A DNA stretch of 64,000 bases from Arthrobacter sp. V1I9 (lineage in GTDB: Bacteria; Actinomycetota; Actinomycetes; Actinomycetales; Micrococcaceae), in assembly GCF_030817075.1 (NCBI RefSeq), contig NZ_JAUSYU010000001.1:3162001-3226000 (forward strand), read 5' to 3'. Under the pieces are notes generated by a model, which was not told the origin of the DNA, did not search any database, and was given only the letters and a program-made list of their open reading frames with translations. The translations under genes and the position numbers were made by a program. Shown one piece after another: positions 44,222 through 54,006 of the stretch. Within the stretch, counting starts at the first letter, position 1, and the number at the start of each line of letters is the position of its first letter.

Positions 44222-44890
44222 ATGGATGTGCTCATCGTCGAGGACGACGACGCCATGGCGTCCGCCCTTGGCGCGGCAGTGGTATCGGCCGGGCATACGT
44301 CCAGCAGGGTCTCCCGCGGCGCCGACGCACTCCTCGAGCACCGGCGGTTCGAGGTCATCCTGCTGGATCTGGGGCTTCCCGACATGGACGGTCTGGAGGT
44401 ACTCCGCAAGCTTCGCCAGGTCACCCCCGTTCCCATCCTGATCCTCACCGCCCGCGACGACGAACGCAGCGTGGTGCTGGGCCTGCGCTCGGGCGCCGAC
44501 GATTACCTCGTCAAGCCGGTAAAGCTGGTTGAACTCCTTGCACGGATTGAAGCCGTCACTCGGCGGACGGGCCGCGCGAAGGACACCAGGCAGAGGCCTA
44601 TCGTGCTGGGAGAACTCCAAGTGGACCTCGAGCGCCGGGTGGCCGTCCTCGGTGATAAGGCAGTTCCCCTGACGGCCACGGAATTCGACCTGCTTGCGCT
44701 CCTGGCCACCCACGCAGGTTCAGTGGTAACACGGGAACAGATCCTGGACGCGCTGTGGGGTGACGCCTTCCTGGCCTCCTCACGGTCGCTGGACGTGCAT
44801 TTGACCGGCCTCCGGTCCAAGCTGCAGATGCCCGGTTTCATCATCAACGTCCGTGGTGTTGGCTACCGCATCGAGGCGGATCCTGCGTGA
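44222..44890 (+). CDS. OmpR-family response regulator (TctD-like)
   Basis: A 222-residue regulator. The receiver has the acidic cluster EDDD (7-10), phospho-acceptor Asp49 (ILLDLGLPD), Thr76 and Lys98 (LVKPV). The C-terminal winged helix (about 125-220) includes PLTATEFDLLALLATHAGSV, SRSLDVHLTGLRSKL and INVRGVGYRI. It overlaps the kinase start by 4 bp (ATGA-type coupling, 44887-44890). Partner of the adjacent kinase; likely target is the divergent MHS gene or this operon. Confidence 0.95.
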   Translation: MDVLIVEDDDAMASALGAAVVSAGHTSSRVSRGADALLEHRRFEVILLDLGLPDMDGLEVLRKLRQVTPVPILILTARDDERSVVLGLRSGADDYLVKPVKLVELLARIEAVTRRTGRAKDTRQRPIVLGELQVDLERRVAVLGDKAVPLTATEFDLLALLATHAGSVVTREQILDALWGDAFLASSRSLDVHLTGLRSKLQMPGFIINVRGVGYRIEADPA

Positions 44891-46336
44891 AGCTCCGTGT
44901 CCTCGGCGTCCTGAGCATCCTGGCCGTCCTCCTGGTGCTCATTGCTTCCTACACCATCCTGGCCTCCGCCAGCCGGGAGCTCACCCAGGAGCTCCAGATC
45001 AACCGGGCCGCTGCCCTCAACAGGCTTGCGCAGGTTGCGTTCGACGCCGGGACTGACGGAGGCGGTTCCGCGCAGCTTCAAGCCGAAATGGACAGGTACT
45101 CCGAGCTCTATGGGGAAGGAGTCCTGATCCGGCTCCAGCAGGGAGTCCTCTGCTCCGGGGGCCTGAACGAGGACCGGGAGGACGTGAAGGACGCCCTTGC
45201 CCGGGCGAACCTGAGCCTCAGTGACACCACCCTGACACCGCTACAACCGTTCGGCACCGGAACCCAAATCATTTCCCGTTCCTTCGGCAGCGCCAGCCAG
45301 GTGCTGGGCGCAGCAGTATTGGAGGTCAACCCGGACGTCGCCCGACAAAAACTGCGGGAACGCTGGCTCGCCGTCGGACTGGCCGCTGCCACGGTCACCG
45401 CCGTGTTCCTCATCGGAGCTGCGCGGGTGACCCGCTGGGTCCTGCGCCCGGTCCACCGCCTCAACGCCGCCGTCGCGGAACTTGAAACCACCGGCCGCAG
45501 CAGCCGGCTGCCGGCGGAAGGGCCCCCCGGAATTGAGGGAATTGAGCCGCTCGTTCAGTGCGATGGCCCAAAGCGTCAGCGACAGTATCGAAGCCCAGCG
45601 CCAGCTCATCGCCGACACGTCACATGAGCTGCGAAATCCCGTTGGCGCTCTGCGGCTGCGGATTGATCTGCTGCAGCTCGAACTCAAAACTGCGCGGGAG
45701 CGGAGTGCGGCAGCCGCCGTCGTGACGGAGCTCGAGCGCGTGGAAGGGATCCTTGACGGGGTACTTAAACTTGCCGCGGCCGAGCACCAGGCTTTCGAGG
45801 GTTCTGCCGGCACCCCGGCCGCCCAGCTTTTCCCTGGGGACAAGGCAACTGTTGACCCCCTCGCCATCGTGCAGGAAGAAGCGGAACGGGCAGGACCTGC
45901 CGCCCGGCGCGCCGGAGCGTCCATCCTCCTCGGCAGCGCGCCCGGGCAGTCCGCGCTCATCACCTGCAACCCGGACCACCTTGCACAGATGGTGGGAGAA
46001 CTGCTGAACAACGCCATCAAATACGCGGGCCGTGCGCGCATATCAGTTGCTGTCCGCGTGCGAGGCGCCACCGTGGTTATTGAAGTGTCCGACGACGGGC
46101 CTGGGCTTTCGTCCGACCAGAGGGCTGCTGCCACCAATAGGTTTTGGCGCTCGCCACAGCACCGGGACATCAGCGGCAACGGCCTGGGCATGACCATTGT
46201 GGAGAAGCTGGCCGTCGCCAACGGGGGGCGCCTGCTGCTTGGCGAGGCCCCGCCGCACGGTTTGGCCGTTTCCCTGGAGTTTCCGCGTGCTCCCGAAGGC
46301 CCCTTCCCTGGCCCCGAGGGGGCGCCGCATGACTGA
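44887..46336 (+). pseudogene. Sensor histidine kinase, frameshifted
   Basis: The first frame gives two membrane helices (LSILAVLLVLIASYTILA at about 9-26; WLAVGLAAATVTAVFLIGAA at about 158-177) around an external sensor domain, then a HAMP-like RWVLRPVHRLNAAVAELETT. In the six-C tract at 45522-45527 the frame changes; dropping one C gives LPAEGPPELRELSRSFSAMA, the HisKA box QLIADTSHELRNPVGALRLR and the ATPase N box (MVGELLNNAIKYA), G boxes DDGPGL and GNGLGMTIVEKL. Corrected length 482 aa. Without correction the product stops at 45627 before the kinase core. It overlaps the TAXI gene by 8 bp. Confidence 0.85.
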
Positions 46337-47345
46337 CCCGTCCTTGAATCTGCTGTCGAGGCGCGGGGCCCTCAAAGCCGGGGTTGCCGCCGGGTTCGCC
46401 GGCCTGCTGCTGCCAGCGCTGGGCGCCTGTACTGCACACGAACGGCCGGATTCCGTCACCGTTGCCGGCGGCGAAGCGGGCGGCTTTTACCTGGAGTTCG
46501 CGACCCTGTTGGCGGCATCCCTGCAGCGCCATGGTGTGGCGCGGAACGCCACGGCGCTGACCACCGGCGGCAGCCTGGACAACCTCGAACAGCTCCTGAA
46601 CGGGAAGGCCACGATCGCCGTCGCTCTCGCCGATGCCGCAGCCCAAAGCCAAACGGGGAGCATCTCGTCCGACGCCGGAATCACGGCCCTCGGAAGGGTT
46701 TACGAAAACTACGTCCACTGCGTGGTCCGAAGGGCCAGCGGCATTCGGACTATTGCCGAGCTGGCCGGAAAGACGGTTGCAGTGGGCGAGCCGGGCTCGG
46801 GGACGTCCCTGACGACTCCCCGCCTGATCGACGCTGCCGGGCTCAGTCCCGTCGCTGCCGGCACAGGTTCTGCCGTGCCTGCCGGACAGGCCGTCACCGT
46901 CTTGAATCTGGGCCTCAATGACGGGCTGACGGCGCTGCGGGAGGGAGCAGTGGACGCCTTGTTCTGGTCCGGCGGTGTTCCCACAGCGGCCATCGCTGCT
47001 GCCCATAACGACGTCGGGCTCAATTTCCTGGAACTCTCCGCGCTGCTTCCGGCGCTGCGGGCAAAGTACGGCGTTTTCTATGACAGCGTGCTGATACCCG
47101 AGGGAGCCTACGAAGCAGTTCCCGCCGTGTGGACCGTCGGTGTGACAAATCTGCTGCTATGCCGGAGCGACCTGGCTGACGCGACTGTCAAAAGGATAGT
47201 TGAGCTGGTGGTGGGCCACGCGGAGGAGCTTATTCCCCAGTCCAGCCTGGGTGTCCAGTTCCTCAGCCCGGAAACCTTGATCAACACGGCGGGCATTCCG
47301 TTGCACCCGGCGGCCGCCGACGCCTACCGGCAGCTCCATGGCTGA
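46329..47345 (+). CDS. TAXI-family TRAP-type solute receptor, lipoprotein
   Basis: A 338-residue extracytoplasmic receptor. The N-terminus combines a twin-arginine-like SRRGALKAG and a lipobox LGAC (Cys34), so a Tat-exported lipoprotein. GGEAGGFYLEFATLLAASLQ, TALTTGGSLDNLEQLLNGKA and the AVGEPGSGTSLTTPRLIDAA block are the TAXI ligand-binding pattern (ligand Gly/Ser loops). No TRAP permease gene is near. Its start overlaps the kinase gene, so it more likely feeds the kinase as a sensor or serves a distant permease. Confidence 0.9.
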   Translation: MTDPSLNLLSRRGALKAGVAAGFAGLLLPALGACTAHERPDSVTVAGGEAGGFYLEFATLLAASLQRHGVARNATALTTGGSLDNLEQLLNGKATIAVALADAAAQSQTGSISSDAGITALGRVYENYVHCVVRRASGIRTIAELAGKTVAVGEPGSGTSLTTPRLIDAAGLSPVAAGTGSAVPAGQAVTVLNLGLNDGLTALREGAVDALFWSGGVPTAAIAAAHNDVGLNFLELSALLPALRAKYGVFYDSVLIPEGAYEAVPAVWTVGVTNLLLCRSDLADATVKRIVELVVGHAEELIPQSSLGVQFLSPETLINTAGIPLHPAAADAYRQLHG

Positions 47346-47536
47346 ACGCCCGCGCACTAGATGCACCAAACCCGGGAACGCCCCCTCACTTAACACACCA
47401 ATCCCGGGAACGCCCGCTCATCACCTTCCGCCAGCTAGCCGAAAAGTTTCCCGCACCTCCTGAGCGAGCGTTCCGGGAAAATCGGCAAAACCTGAGCGAG
47501 CGTTCGGGGAAAACCAGCCATACGTGGGAGGGCGTT
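47344..47536. repeat. 32-bp-period repeat array B, three direct plus three inverted units
   Basis: GAACGC cores begin at 47344, 47376 and 47408; inverted GCGTT cores begin at 47468, 47500 and 47532: both sets have an exact 32-bp period. The array fills the gap between the converging TAXI and ramB genes and can fold as a large nested hairpin. Confidence 0.85.
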
Positions 47537-47539
47537 GGG

Positions 47540-49027
47540 TCAGCTCCCCGAGTGCGCCTGCAGGAAGCTGTACACCTCGGTCTCGTCCACGCCGGGGAAC
47601 GCGCCCGGGGGCATGGCGGCCAGCAGGTGCGAATGTGCCCGGGCCGAAGGCCATGCGTTCCCGGCCCACTCGGACGTCAAGGATTCAGGCGGGCGCTTGC
47701 AGCAGGTGGGATCCGGGCAGTTGGAAGTAGCCCGCGCCGTTGTCTCCCGCCCGCGGAACCACTTCACGTGCTGGTACGGCACGCCGATACTCAGCGAAAA
47801 CTCACCGCTCGCCGAGCGTTCGGTGCGGGCGGTGCACCAGTACGTACCGGACGCTGTGTCCGTGTACTGGCTGTAGGCGCTGAACTTGTCCGGCACGTCG
47901 AACACAGCCCGCGATGTCCACGCCTTGCACGACGGTTGTCCCTCGATGGCGCCGGTGTGGTCTTGCGGAAAGTTCACGCCGTCGTTCTCGTAGGCCTTGT
48001 AGATGATCCCACTCTGGTGCGTCTTCTGGAAATGCGTGGTGATGCCCAAATGCTTCGTGGCCAGGTTGGTAAAGCGGTGGGCCGCGGTCTCATAGGACAC
48101 GGCGAAGGCGTCCCGGATATCCTCGACCGCAATTTCCTTCGCCGCCTTGGCTTTTTGCAAAAATTCCACTGTTGCCTGCTCAGGGAGGAGGAGAGCGGCG
48201 GCGAAATAGTTGGTCGCCACCCGCTGGGCGAGGAAATCACCATAGTTCCGGGGCGTTCCGTGTCCCAGCACGTAGTGTCCGAGGGCCTGGAGGAGCACCG
48301 ACCGGGGGTCGTGGTCCTGCCGCTGGCTTTGGGTCAGGTAAATTCTGCGGTTCTTCAAATCTGTTACCGAGCGCGTGGAATGCGGCAGGTCACCCACGTG
48401 GTGGAGGGTAAATCCGAGATGGGCAGCGATGTCCGCGATCACATGTTGGCTTAGGGGCCCGGTGGTGTAACCCACCTCCTTGAGGACCTTCTGCGCCTCC
48501 AGTTCGTACTCCGGAAAGTAGTTGCCCCGCTCACGCATCATGGCACGCAGTTCACCGTTCGCGCGGCGTGCTTCCTCCGGCGTTGCCACCTGCTCGTTCA
48601 TCTTGCGTTCAAGCTCGTGCAGCAGCCCCACTTGCGCTTCAAGGACGTCCAGTGGAAGCCGCGAACTGATGCGGATTCTGGGCAGGTTCAGGGACTCGTA
48701 GAGGGGTCCGCGCTGGTACCGTTCCAGCTCGATTTCCAACGCCGCGCGGCGGCTGGGAGGTTCGGCCCCGAGCAGCTGGTCGATGCCCACGTTGAGGGCC
48801 GCTGCCAGGTGCTGCAGCAGCCCGAGCTTGGGTTCCCGTTTGCCATTCTCGATCAGGCTCAGCTGGCTGGGCGCGGTCCCGACGGCGGCACTCAGGTCAT
48901 CGAGCGTCAAGCCAGCCTGTTTGCGCAGATGACGTACGCGGCGCCCCAGCGAGATCACGTCCAGTTCCGCGGTGGCGGCGGACGGCGGCGGTTGCAGAAC
49001 TTCCCTGTTCCAGCTTGAAGGCGACAT
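47540..49027 (-). CDS. ramB: RamB-type XRE regulator of acetate metabolism
   Basis: A 495-residue regulator with an N-terminal XRE helix-turn-helix (LGRRVRHLRKQAGLTLDDLS, GTAPSQLSLIENGKREPKLG at about 27-75), a middle IrrE-like/DUF955 region (LLQALGHYVLGHGTPRNYGD, NYFAAALLLPEQA) and a C-terminal short-chain fatty acyl regulator domain with Cys residues (CPDPTCCKRP). RamB controls aceA, aceB and acetate activation genes in Corynebacterium and Mycobacterium. Here it is divergent from aceA, as expected. ATG 49027 was chosen; GTG 49066 is an alternative. Confidence 0.93.
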   Translation of the reverse strand: MSPSSWNREVLQPPPSAATAELDVISLGRRVRHLRKQAGLTLDDLSAAVGTAPSQLSLIENGKREPKLGLLQHLAAALNVGIDQLLGAEPPSRRAALEIELERYQRGPLYESLNLPRIRISSRLPLDVLEAQVGLLHELERKMNEQVATPEEARRANGELRAMMRERGNYFPEYELEAQKVLKEVGYTTGPLSQHVIADIAAHLGFTLHHVGDLPHSTRSVTDLKNRRIYLTQSQRQDHDPRSVLLQALGHYVLGHGTPRNYGDFLAQRVATNYFAAALLLPEQATVEFLQKAKAAKEIAVEDIRDAFAVSYETAAHRFTNLATKHLGITTHFQKTHQSGIIYKAYENDGVNFPQDHTGAIEGQPSCKAWTSRAVFDVPDKFSAYSQYTDTASGTYWCTARTERSASGEFSLSIGVPYQHVKWFRGRETTARATSNCPDPTCCKRPPESLTSEWAGNAWPSARAHSHLLAAMPPGAFPGVDETEVYSFLQAHSGS

Positions 49028-49085
49028 TTCTGAAGGATACGCGAAGAAACGCACTTCTTTCCACACTTTTTATCTAGAAAGGCTG

Positions 49086-49097
49086 CTGCAAATGCAG
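49086..49097. promoter_or_regulatory. Candidate RamB site between ramB and aceA
   Basis: CTGCAAATGCAG is a perfect dyad with a TGCAAA element like the known RamB motif (AAACTTTGCAAA type). It sits 113 bp before the aceA ATG in the AT-rich divergent gap, which also has CACTTCTTTCCACACTTTTT with repeated CACTT tracts. Confidence 0.35.
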
Positions 49098-49209
49098 AAA
49101 AGTGTTGTTCACGGAAAACGAAACACCGCACCGGGGACGCCGGCCGGGACTGCAAGGTAGCAGTTCCGGCCGGCAGCAAATCGCCGGAGCTCAATCAAGG
49201 AGATCAACG

Positions 49210-50539
49210 ATGACTGCAGCATTTGAGCCGACCCAGCAGCCGTCCGGCCAGGACACAGAATCGCAGGCCGCCGCCCTGGAGCTCGAGTGGGCCGCCAATC
49301 CCCGCTGGGAAGGTGTGACCCGGGATTACTCAGCTTCCGACGTCGTCCGTCTCCGCGGCCGCGTCTCCGAAGAGCACACGCTGGCCCGCCGCGGCGCGGA
49401 GAAGCTGTGGAAGCAGCTCACCGAAGAGCACAGCACCGGCGGGTACACCAACGCCCTGGGTGCCCTGACCGGGAACCAGGCCGTGCAGCAGGTCAAGGCA
49501 GGCCTGCGTGCCATCTACCTTTCGGCGCTGGCAGGTGGCTGCGGACGCCAACAACTCCGGCCACACCTACCCGGACCAGTCCCTCTACCCGGCCAACTCC
49601 GTCCCCACTGTGGTCCGCCGGATCAACAACGCCCTGCTCCGGGCGGACCAGATCGAGTTCTCCGAGGGCGTCCAAACCGTTGAGGACTGGATGGTCCCGA
49701 TCGTCGCCGACGCCGAAGCCGGTTTCGGCGGGCCGCTGAACGCCTACGAGCTCATGAAATCCATGATCCAGGCCGGCGCCTCAGGCGTGCACTGGGAGGA
49801 CCAGCTCGCCTCGGAGAAGAAGTGCGGGCACCTCGGCGGGAAGGTCCTGATCCCCACGCAGCAGCACGTCCGCACCCTGAACGCCGCCCGGCTCGCCGCG
49901 GACGTCGCCGGCACCCCGTCGGTGGTCATCGCCCGTACCGACGCCGAAGCAGCCACCCTGATCACCTCCGATGTGGACGAACGCGACCAGGAATTCATCA
50001 CAGGTGAACGCACCGCCGAGGGCTTCTACAAGGTCCGCAACGGCATCGAACCCTGCATCGCCCGCGCCAAAGCCTACGCCCCCTACTCGGACCTGATCTG
50101 GATGGAAACCGGCACCCCGGACCTCGAACTGGCCCGTAAGTTCGCTGAAGCCGTCAAGGCCGACTTCCCGGACCAGATGCTCTCCTACAACTGCTCGCCC
50201 TCGTTCAACTGGCGCAAGCACCTGGATGACGCCACCATCGCGAAGTTCCAGCGCGAACTCGGTGCCATGGGCTTCACGTTCCAGTTCATCACCCTGGCCG
50301 GCTTCCACGCCCTGAACTACTCGATGTTCGACCTCGCCCACGGCTACGCCCGGGAAGGCATGAGCGCCTACGTCGAACTCCAGGAAAAGGAATTCGCCTC
50401 AGAATCCCGCGGCTACACCGCCACCAAGCACCAGCGCGAAGTCGGCACCGGTTACTTCGACACCATCTCCACCGCGCTCAACCCGAACGCCTCCACGCTC
50501 GCCTTGGTGGGATCCACCGAAGAAGGCCAGTTCCACTAA
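49210..50539 (+). pseudogene. aceA: Isocitrate lyase, frameshifted
   Basis: ATG 49210 follows AAGGAG. The first 105 codons are normal isocitrate lyase (WEGVTRDYSASDVVRLRGRV). At 49526 an extra C turns the invariant [14 protein letters not shown] into [10 protein letters not shown] and shifts the frame; after removal the remainder is intact: [29 protein letters not shown], the active-site [10 protein letters not shown] and YNCSPSFNW, ending GSTEEGQFH. Corrected length 442 aa. The enzyme splits isocitrate to glyoxylate and succinate. Perfect conservation on both sides suggests a very recent change or a sequencing error. Confidence 0.92.
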
Positions 50540-50603
50540 CGCTTAGCGTTCGACGGCGGTTGTCGCCTCCGGCTTTCGGACCGGCATCGCTCGGCCTGCT
50601 ATT

Positions 50604-50656
50604 CCCCCCGTCCCGGTTTCGACCTCGCTGAGCGAGGACGGACCGGGACGCGGGGC
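50604..50656 (+). terminator. Two-part hairpin after aceA
   Basis: GTCCCGGT (50610-50617) pairs with ACCGGGAC (50642-50649), extended by C and G runs, and encloses a second stem CCTCGC-TGA-GCGAGG. CCCCTTTT follows. Probable terminator between aceA and aceB. Confidence 0.6.
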
Positions 50657-50765
50657 CCCTTTTACGCAGGCTGCCGCGACACCGGCTCCTCGGCCTCGTG
50701 CCTATGTCACCCAAGTGCCGCCAGCCGCCGTCGAACTTCCCTTTTTGCCTTTAAGGAGACTTGAA

Positions 50766-52418
50766 ATGAACAGCTTCACCGACAGCTTCACTATCAATGG
50801 CATTACCCTCACCGCCCAGCCGGTTTGCCGGCAGGACGAGGTTCTTACTCCGGATGCTCTGGCGTTCGTGGCTAAACTGCACCGGGCCACGGCTGAGCGT
50901 CGGCAGGAACTGCTGCAGGCCCGACGTGCACGGCGGGCCGAGATCGCCGCGGGCGCTGATCCCCGGTTCCTGCGGGAAACCGAGCACATCCGCAACGACC
51001 CGTCCTGGCGCGTCGCTCCCCCAGCCCCGGGCTTGGAGGACCGCCGCGTCGAAATCACCGGACCCGTGGACAAAAAGATGACCATCAACGCCCTGAACTC
51101 CGGCGCCAAGGTCTGGCTCGCGGACATGGAAGACTCCTCCACCCCCACCTGGCGCAACGTCATCAAGGGCCAGCTGAACCTCACCGACGCCCTCGAACGC
51201 CGGATCGACTTCACCACCGAAGAGGGCAAGGAATACAAACTCCGCCCCGCCGCGGACCTGCCCACCATCGTGGTCCGCCCCCGCGGCTGGCACCTGCCCG
51301 AAAAACACATGCTCATCGACGGCACCCCGATCGCCGGCGGGATCGTGGACTTCGGCCTGTTCTTCTTCCACAACGCCCGCCGCCTCCTGGCCCAGGGCAA
51401 GGGCCCGTACTTCTACCTGCCCAAGATCGAGAACCACCTGGAAGCCCGGCTCTGGAACGACATCTTCATCCTCGCCCAGGACCTCCTGAACATCCCGCAG
51501 GGCACCATCCGCGCCACCGTGCTGATTGAAACCATCACCGCAGCCTTCGAAATGGAGGAAATCCTCTACGAACTGCGCGACCACGCCTCCGGCCTGAACG
51601 CCGGCCGCTGGGACTACATCTTCTCCCTGATCAAGAACTTCCGCACCCGAGGCCCCCGCTTCGTCCTCCCGGACCGGGCCCAGGTGACCATGACCGCCCC
51701 CTTCATGCGCGCCTACACCGAACAACTCGTCCGGGCCTGCCACAAGCGCGGCGCCATGGCCATCGGCGGCATGGCAGCAGCTGTTCCCAACCGCAAAGAC
51801 CCCGAAGCCAACACCAACGCCCTCGAAAAGGTCCGCGCCGACAAAACCCGCGAAGCCAACGACGGGTTTGACGGCTCCTGGGTGGCCCACCCCGACCTGG
51901 TGCCGGTGTGCCGCGACGTCTTCGACGGCGTTTTAGGCGCCAAGCCCAACCAGCTGCACAAGCTCCGCGAGGACGTCACCCCGGACGACCGCGCCCTGAT
52001 CAACATCGCCTCACTCCACGGCACCATCACCGAACAGGGCATCCGGAACAACATCGAAGTCGGCATCCGCTACATCGAATCCTGGCTGCGCGGCAACGGT
52101 GCCGTCGCCATCCACAACCTCATGGAAGACGCCGCCACCGCCGAGATCTCCCGGTCCCAGCTGTGGCAGTGGATCTACGCCCGGGCGATTACCGACCACG
52201 GCGAAATCATCACCCACCACTGGATCGATGAACTGCTCGACGAGGAATTCGCACGGCTGGAACGCTTCGACGGCGACCGCTTCGAAGACGCCCGCGACAT
52301 CTTCGAAGAAGTCACCCTCGCCCAGGACTTCCCGTCCTTCCTCACCCTGCCCGCCTACGCCCGCTACCTCACGGAAGCCCGGGAACGGGCATCGGTGGAG
52401 GAGCTGGCCGCGGCGTAG
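50766..52418 (+). CDS. aceB: Malate synthase A
   Basis: A 550-residue malate synthase of the A type, which condenses glyoxylate and acetyl-Co[41 protein letters not shown] (catalytic Arg in RPRGWH), [20 protein letters not shown] (metal Glu) and [20 protein letters not shown] followed by [20 protein letters not shown] (catalytic Asp) are all present. ATG 50766 has TTAAGGAGAC upstream. Same direction as aceA, 226 bp downstream and separated by a hairpin, so it probably has its own promoter, likely also under RamB. Confidence 0.97.
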   Translation: MNSFTDSFTINGITLTAQPVCRQDEVLTPDALAFVAKLHRATAERRQELLQARRARRAEIAAGADPRFLRETEHIRNDPSWRVAPPAPGLEDRRVEITGPVDKKMTINALNSGAKVWLADMEDSSTPTWRNVIKGQLNLTDALERRIDFTTEEGKEYKLRPAADLPTIVVRPRGWHLPEKHMLIDGTPIAGGIVDFGLFFFHNARRLLAQGKGPYFYLPKIENHLEARLWNDIFILAQDLLNIPQGTIRATVLIETITAAFEMEEILYELRDHASGLNAGRWDYIFSLIKNFRTRGPRFVLPDRAQVTMTAPFMRAYTEQLVRACHKRGAMAIGGMAAAVPNRKDPEANTNALEKVRADKTREANDGFDGSWVAHPDLVPVCRDVFDGVLGAKPNQLHKLREDVTPDDRALINIASLHGTITEQGIRNNIEVGIRYIESWLRGNGAVAIHNLMEDAATAEISRSQLWQWIYARAITDHGEIITHHWIDELLDEEFARLERFDGDRFEDARDIFEEVTLAQDFPSFLTLPAYARYLTEARERASVEELAAA

Positions 52419-52520
52419 CCAGCAGAACGACACCAGAACTTCCGTCCGCCGGGCCGGCACGCCCTCCGCAACAGGCACCTCCGAAATCCGGAGGGCCGGC
52501 CCGGCGACGGAGCACCCCTC

Positions 52521-52626
52521 GAACGCTCTCTCACTTGATGCAGAAAAACCCGGGGCGCTCTCTCACTTCCTTCAAGAAAGTGAGAGAGCGTCCTTGTATT
52601 TGCTGCATTATCTGAGAGAGCGTTGG
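52521..52626. repeat. 32-bp-period repeat array C, two direct plus two inverted units
   Basis: CTCAC cores at 52530 and 52562, inverted cores at 52580 and 52612: each pair exactly 32 bp apart. The inner copies make a perfect 13-bp or longer stem (CGCTCTCTCACTT), the outer ones a second stem including TGCAG/CTGCA. It lies between the converging aceB and MFS genes and should terminate both; the rest of 52419-52669 shows nothing else. Confidence 0.85.
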
Positions 52627-52669
52627 CGTGCCGGCAAAGCGAACGACGACGGCGGGCTGGGCTCGCGCT

Positions 52670-53977
52670 TTACCGCCCCTTGGGCACCCGCCGCAAAGAG
52701 AGGGTGGCGGCAAGGAAGAACGTCAGCACCGACGCCAGGATAACGAGCAGTGCAGGCGTCCAGGATCCTGAAACGACGTGCACGTATCCCACCAGCGGAG
52801 GTGCAACCGCGCCGAAGCAGTAGCCAAGCCCCTGGACGGTGGCGGACATCCGGCCCGCGGAAACCTGGTCCCGCGCCAGCTTGATAATGGCGATGAAGAT
52901 CAGCGTGATGCCGCCGCCTTGGGCGACGCCGCCAAAGATTGACCACAGCCACCAGAGTTCCGGTGCCAGCAGGAGACCGGCCGGCACGGCAGTCCACAAC
53001 AAGCCCAGGGTGACGGCCACCGCCGTCGTCTTGAAGTACTTCGCTGCGAACGGCACACCGAGGCCACCCACAATGGCGAACACCTGGAAAAGCGAGGAGC
53101 CTGCTCCGGCCGCAGCAGCGGACATGCCAAGTTCGTCGTTCAGGTAACTCGGCAGCCAGGCCGTAACCGCGTAATAGGAGAAGGCCTGTCCGGCGAACGC
53201 AGCCGTGAGCCCGGCCGTGGTCCACCCTGAGCCGGCAACGGCTCCGTCCCTCGGCCCGTCCGGTGCAACAGCGCCTGAGGGCACAAAAGCAGCGCGGAGT
53301 CCGACGGCGAGCGCCCAGCACACGATGGCCGCTACGGCGAAGACTCCGACGGAGGCGAGCGCCAGCTGCCAGCCCGCCAGTTCGGCCAGCGGCGCCGTGA
53401 CCATCGACGTCAAAAAGGACCCCACGTTCAGCGCGGCCGTGTAGACGCCCATGGCGGTTCCCTGCCGCAGCGGCGGAAAGTCGCGGCGGATGATGAGGGG
53501 CGCAGCGATGTTGCCGATGGTAATGGCCAGGCCAATCACTATTGTGCCGGCCAGCACCAGTGCCGGACCGCCAGAGGACCGGATGATGACGCCGGCCAGC
53601 ACCCCGAGGATGGTGAGGGTCACGGCGAACTCGGCGCCATACCCGCGGGCCACCATCGACGCCAGGGGTGACGCGAGCGCAAAGCACAACACCGGAATGC
53701 TGGTCAGCAGTCCCAGCACTACCGGGGAAAAGCCCAGGTCGGCCTGCATCACGTCCACCACCGGGGCGACGGCGACGAAGGGCCCGCGAAGGTTCAGCGC
53801 CAGCAGCCCGATGCAGGCCAGCAGGATCCAGGTCTTAGGAATCCTGGCAAAGATGCGGCCGCTCACCTGCAGGGCTTGGATGCTGGATCTTTTTTCATCA
53901 CCCCCATTGCTATCACGGGGACGAACCCGGCAGGTCCCGGCGGCGGCGGGCCCGTCCTGCCTTACGATGAACATCAC
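52670..53977 (-). CDS. CynX/NimT-family MFS transporter
   Basis: A 435-residue, 12-helix MFS protein. ACIGLLALNLRGPFVAVAPV in helix 1, GLLTSIPVLCFALASPLASM, IGLAITIGNIAAPLIIRRDF and GQAFSYYAVTAWLPSYLNDE match the CynX/NimT (cyanate and 2-nitroimidazole) group; the substrate cannot be inferred. GTG 53977 leaves only 29 bp to the divergent gene, so a start further in, for example the GTG before SGRIFARIPKTW, is quite possible. Confidence 0.88.
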   Translation of the reverse strand: MMFIVRQDGPAAAGTCRVRPRDSNGGDEKRSSIQALQVSGRIFARIPKTWILLACIGLLALNLRGPFVAVAPVVDVMQADLGFSPVVLGLLTSIPVLCFALASPLASMVARGYGAEFAVTLTILGVLAGVIIRSSGGPALVLAGTIVIGLAITIGNIAAPLIIRRDFPPLRQGTAMGVYTAALNVGSFLTSMVTAPLAELAGWQLALASVGVFAVAAIVCWALAVGLRAAFVPSGAVAPDGPRDGAVAGSGWTTAGLTAAFAGQAFSYYAVTAWLPSYLNDELGMSAAAAGAGSSLFQVFAIVGGLGVPFAAKYFKTTAVAVTLGLLWTAVPAGLLLAPELWWLWSIFGGVAQGGGITLIFIAIIKLARDQVSAGRMSATVQGLGYCFGAVAPPLVGYVHVVSGSWTPALLVILASVLTFFLAATLSLRRVPKGR

Positions 53978-54006
53978 TGCCGCTGACTCCGGACGAAGGA
54001 CACCAC

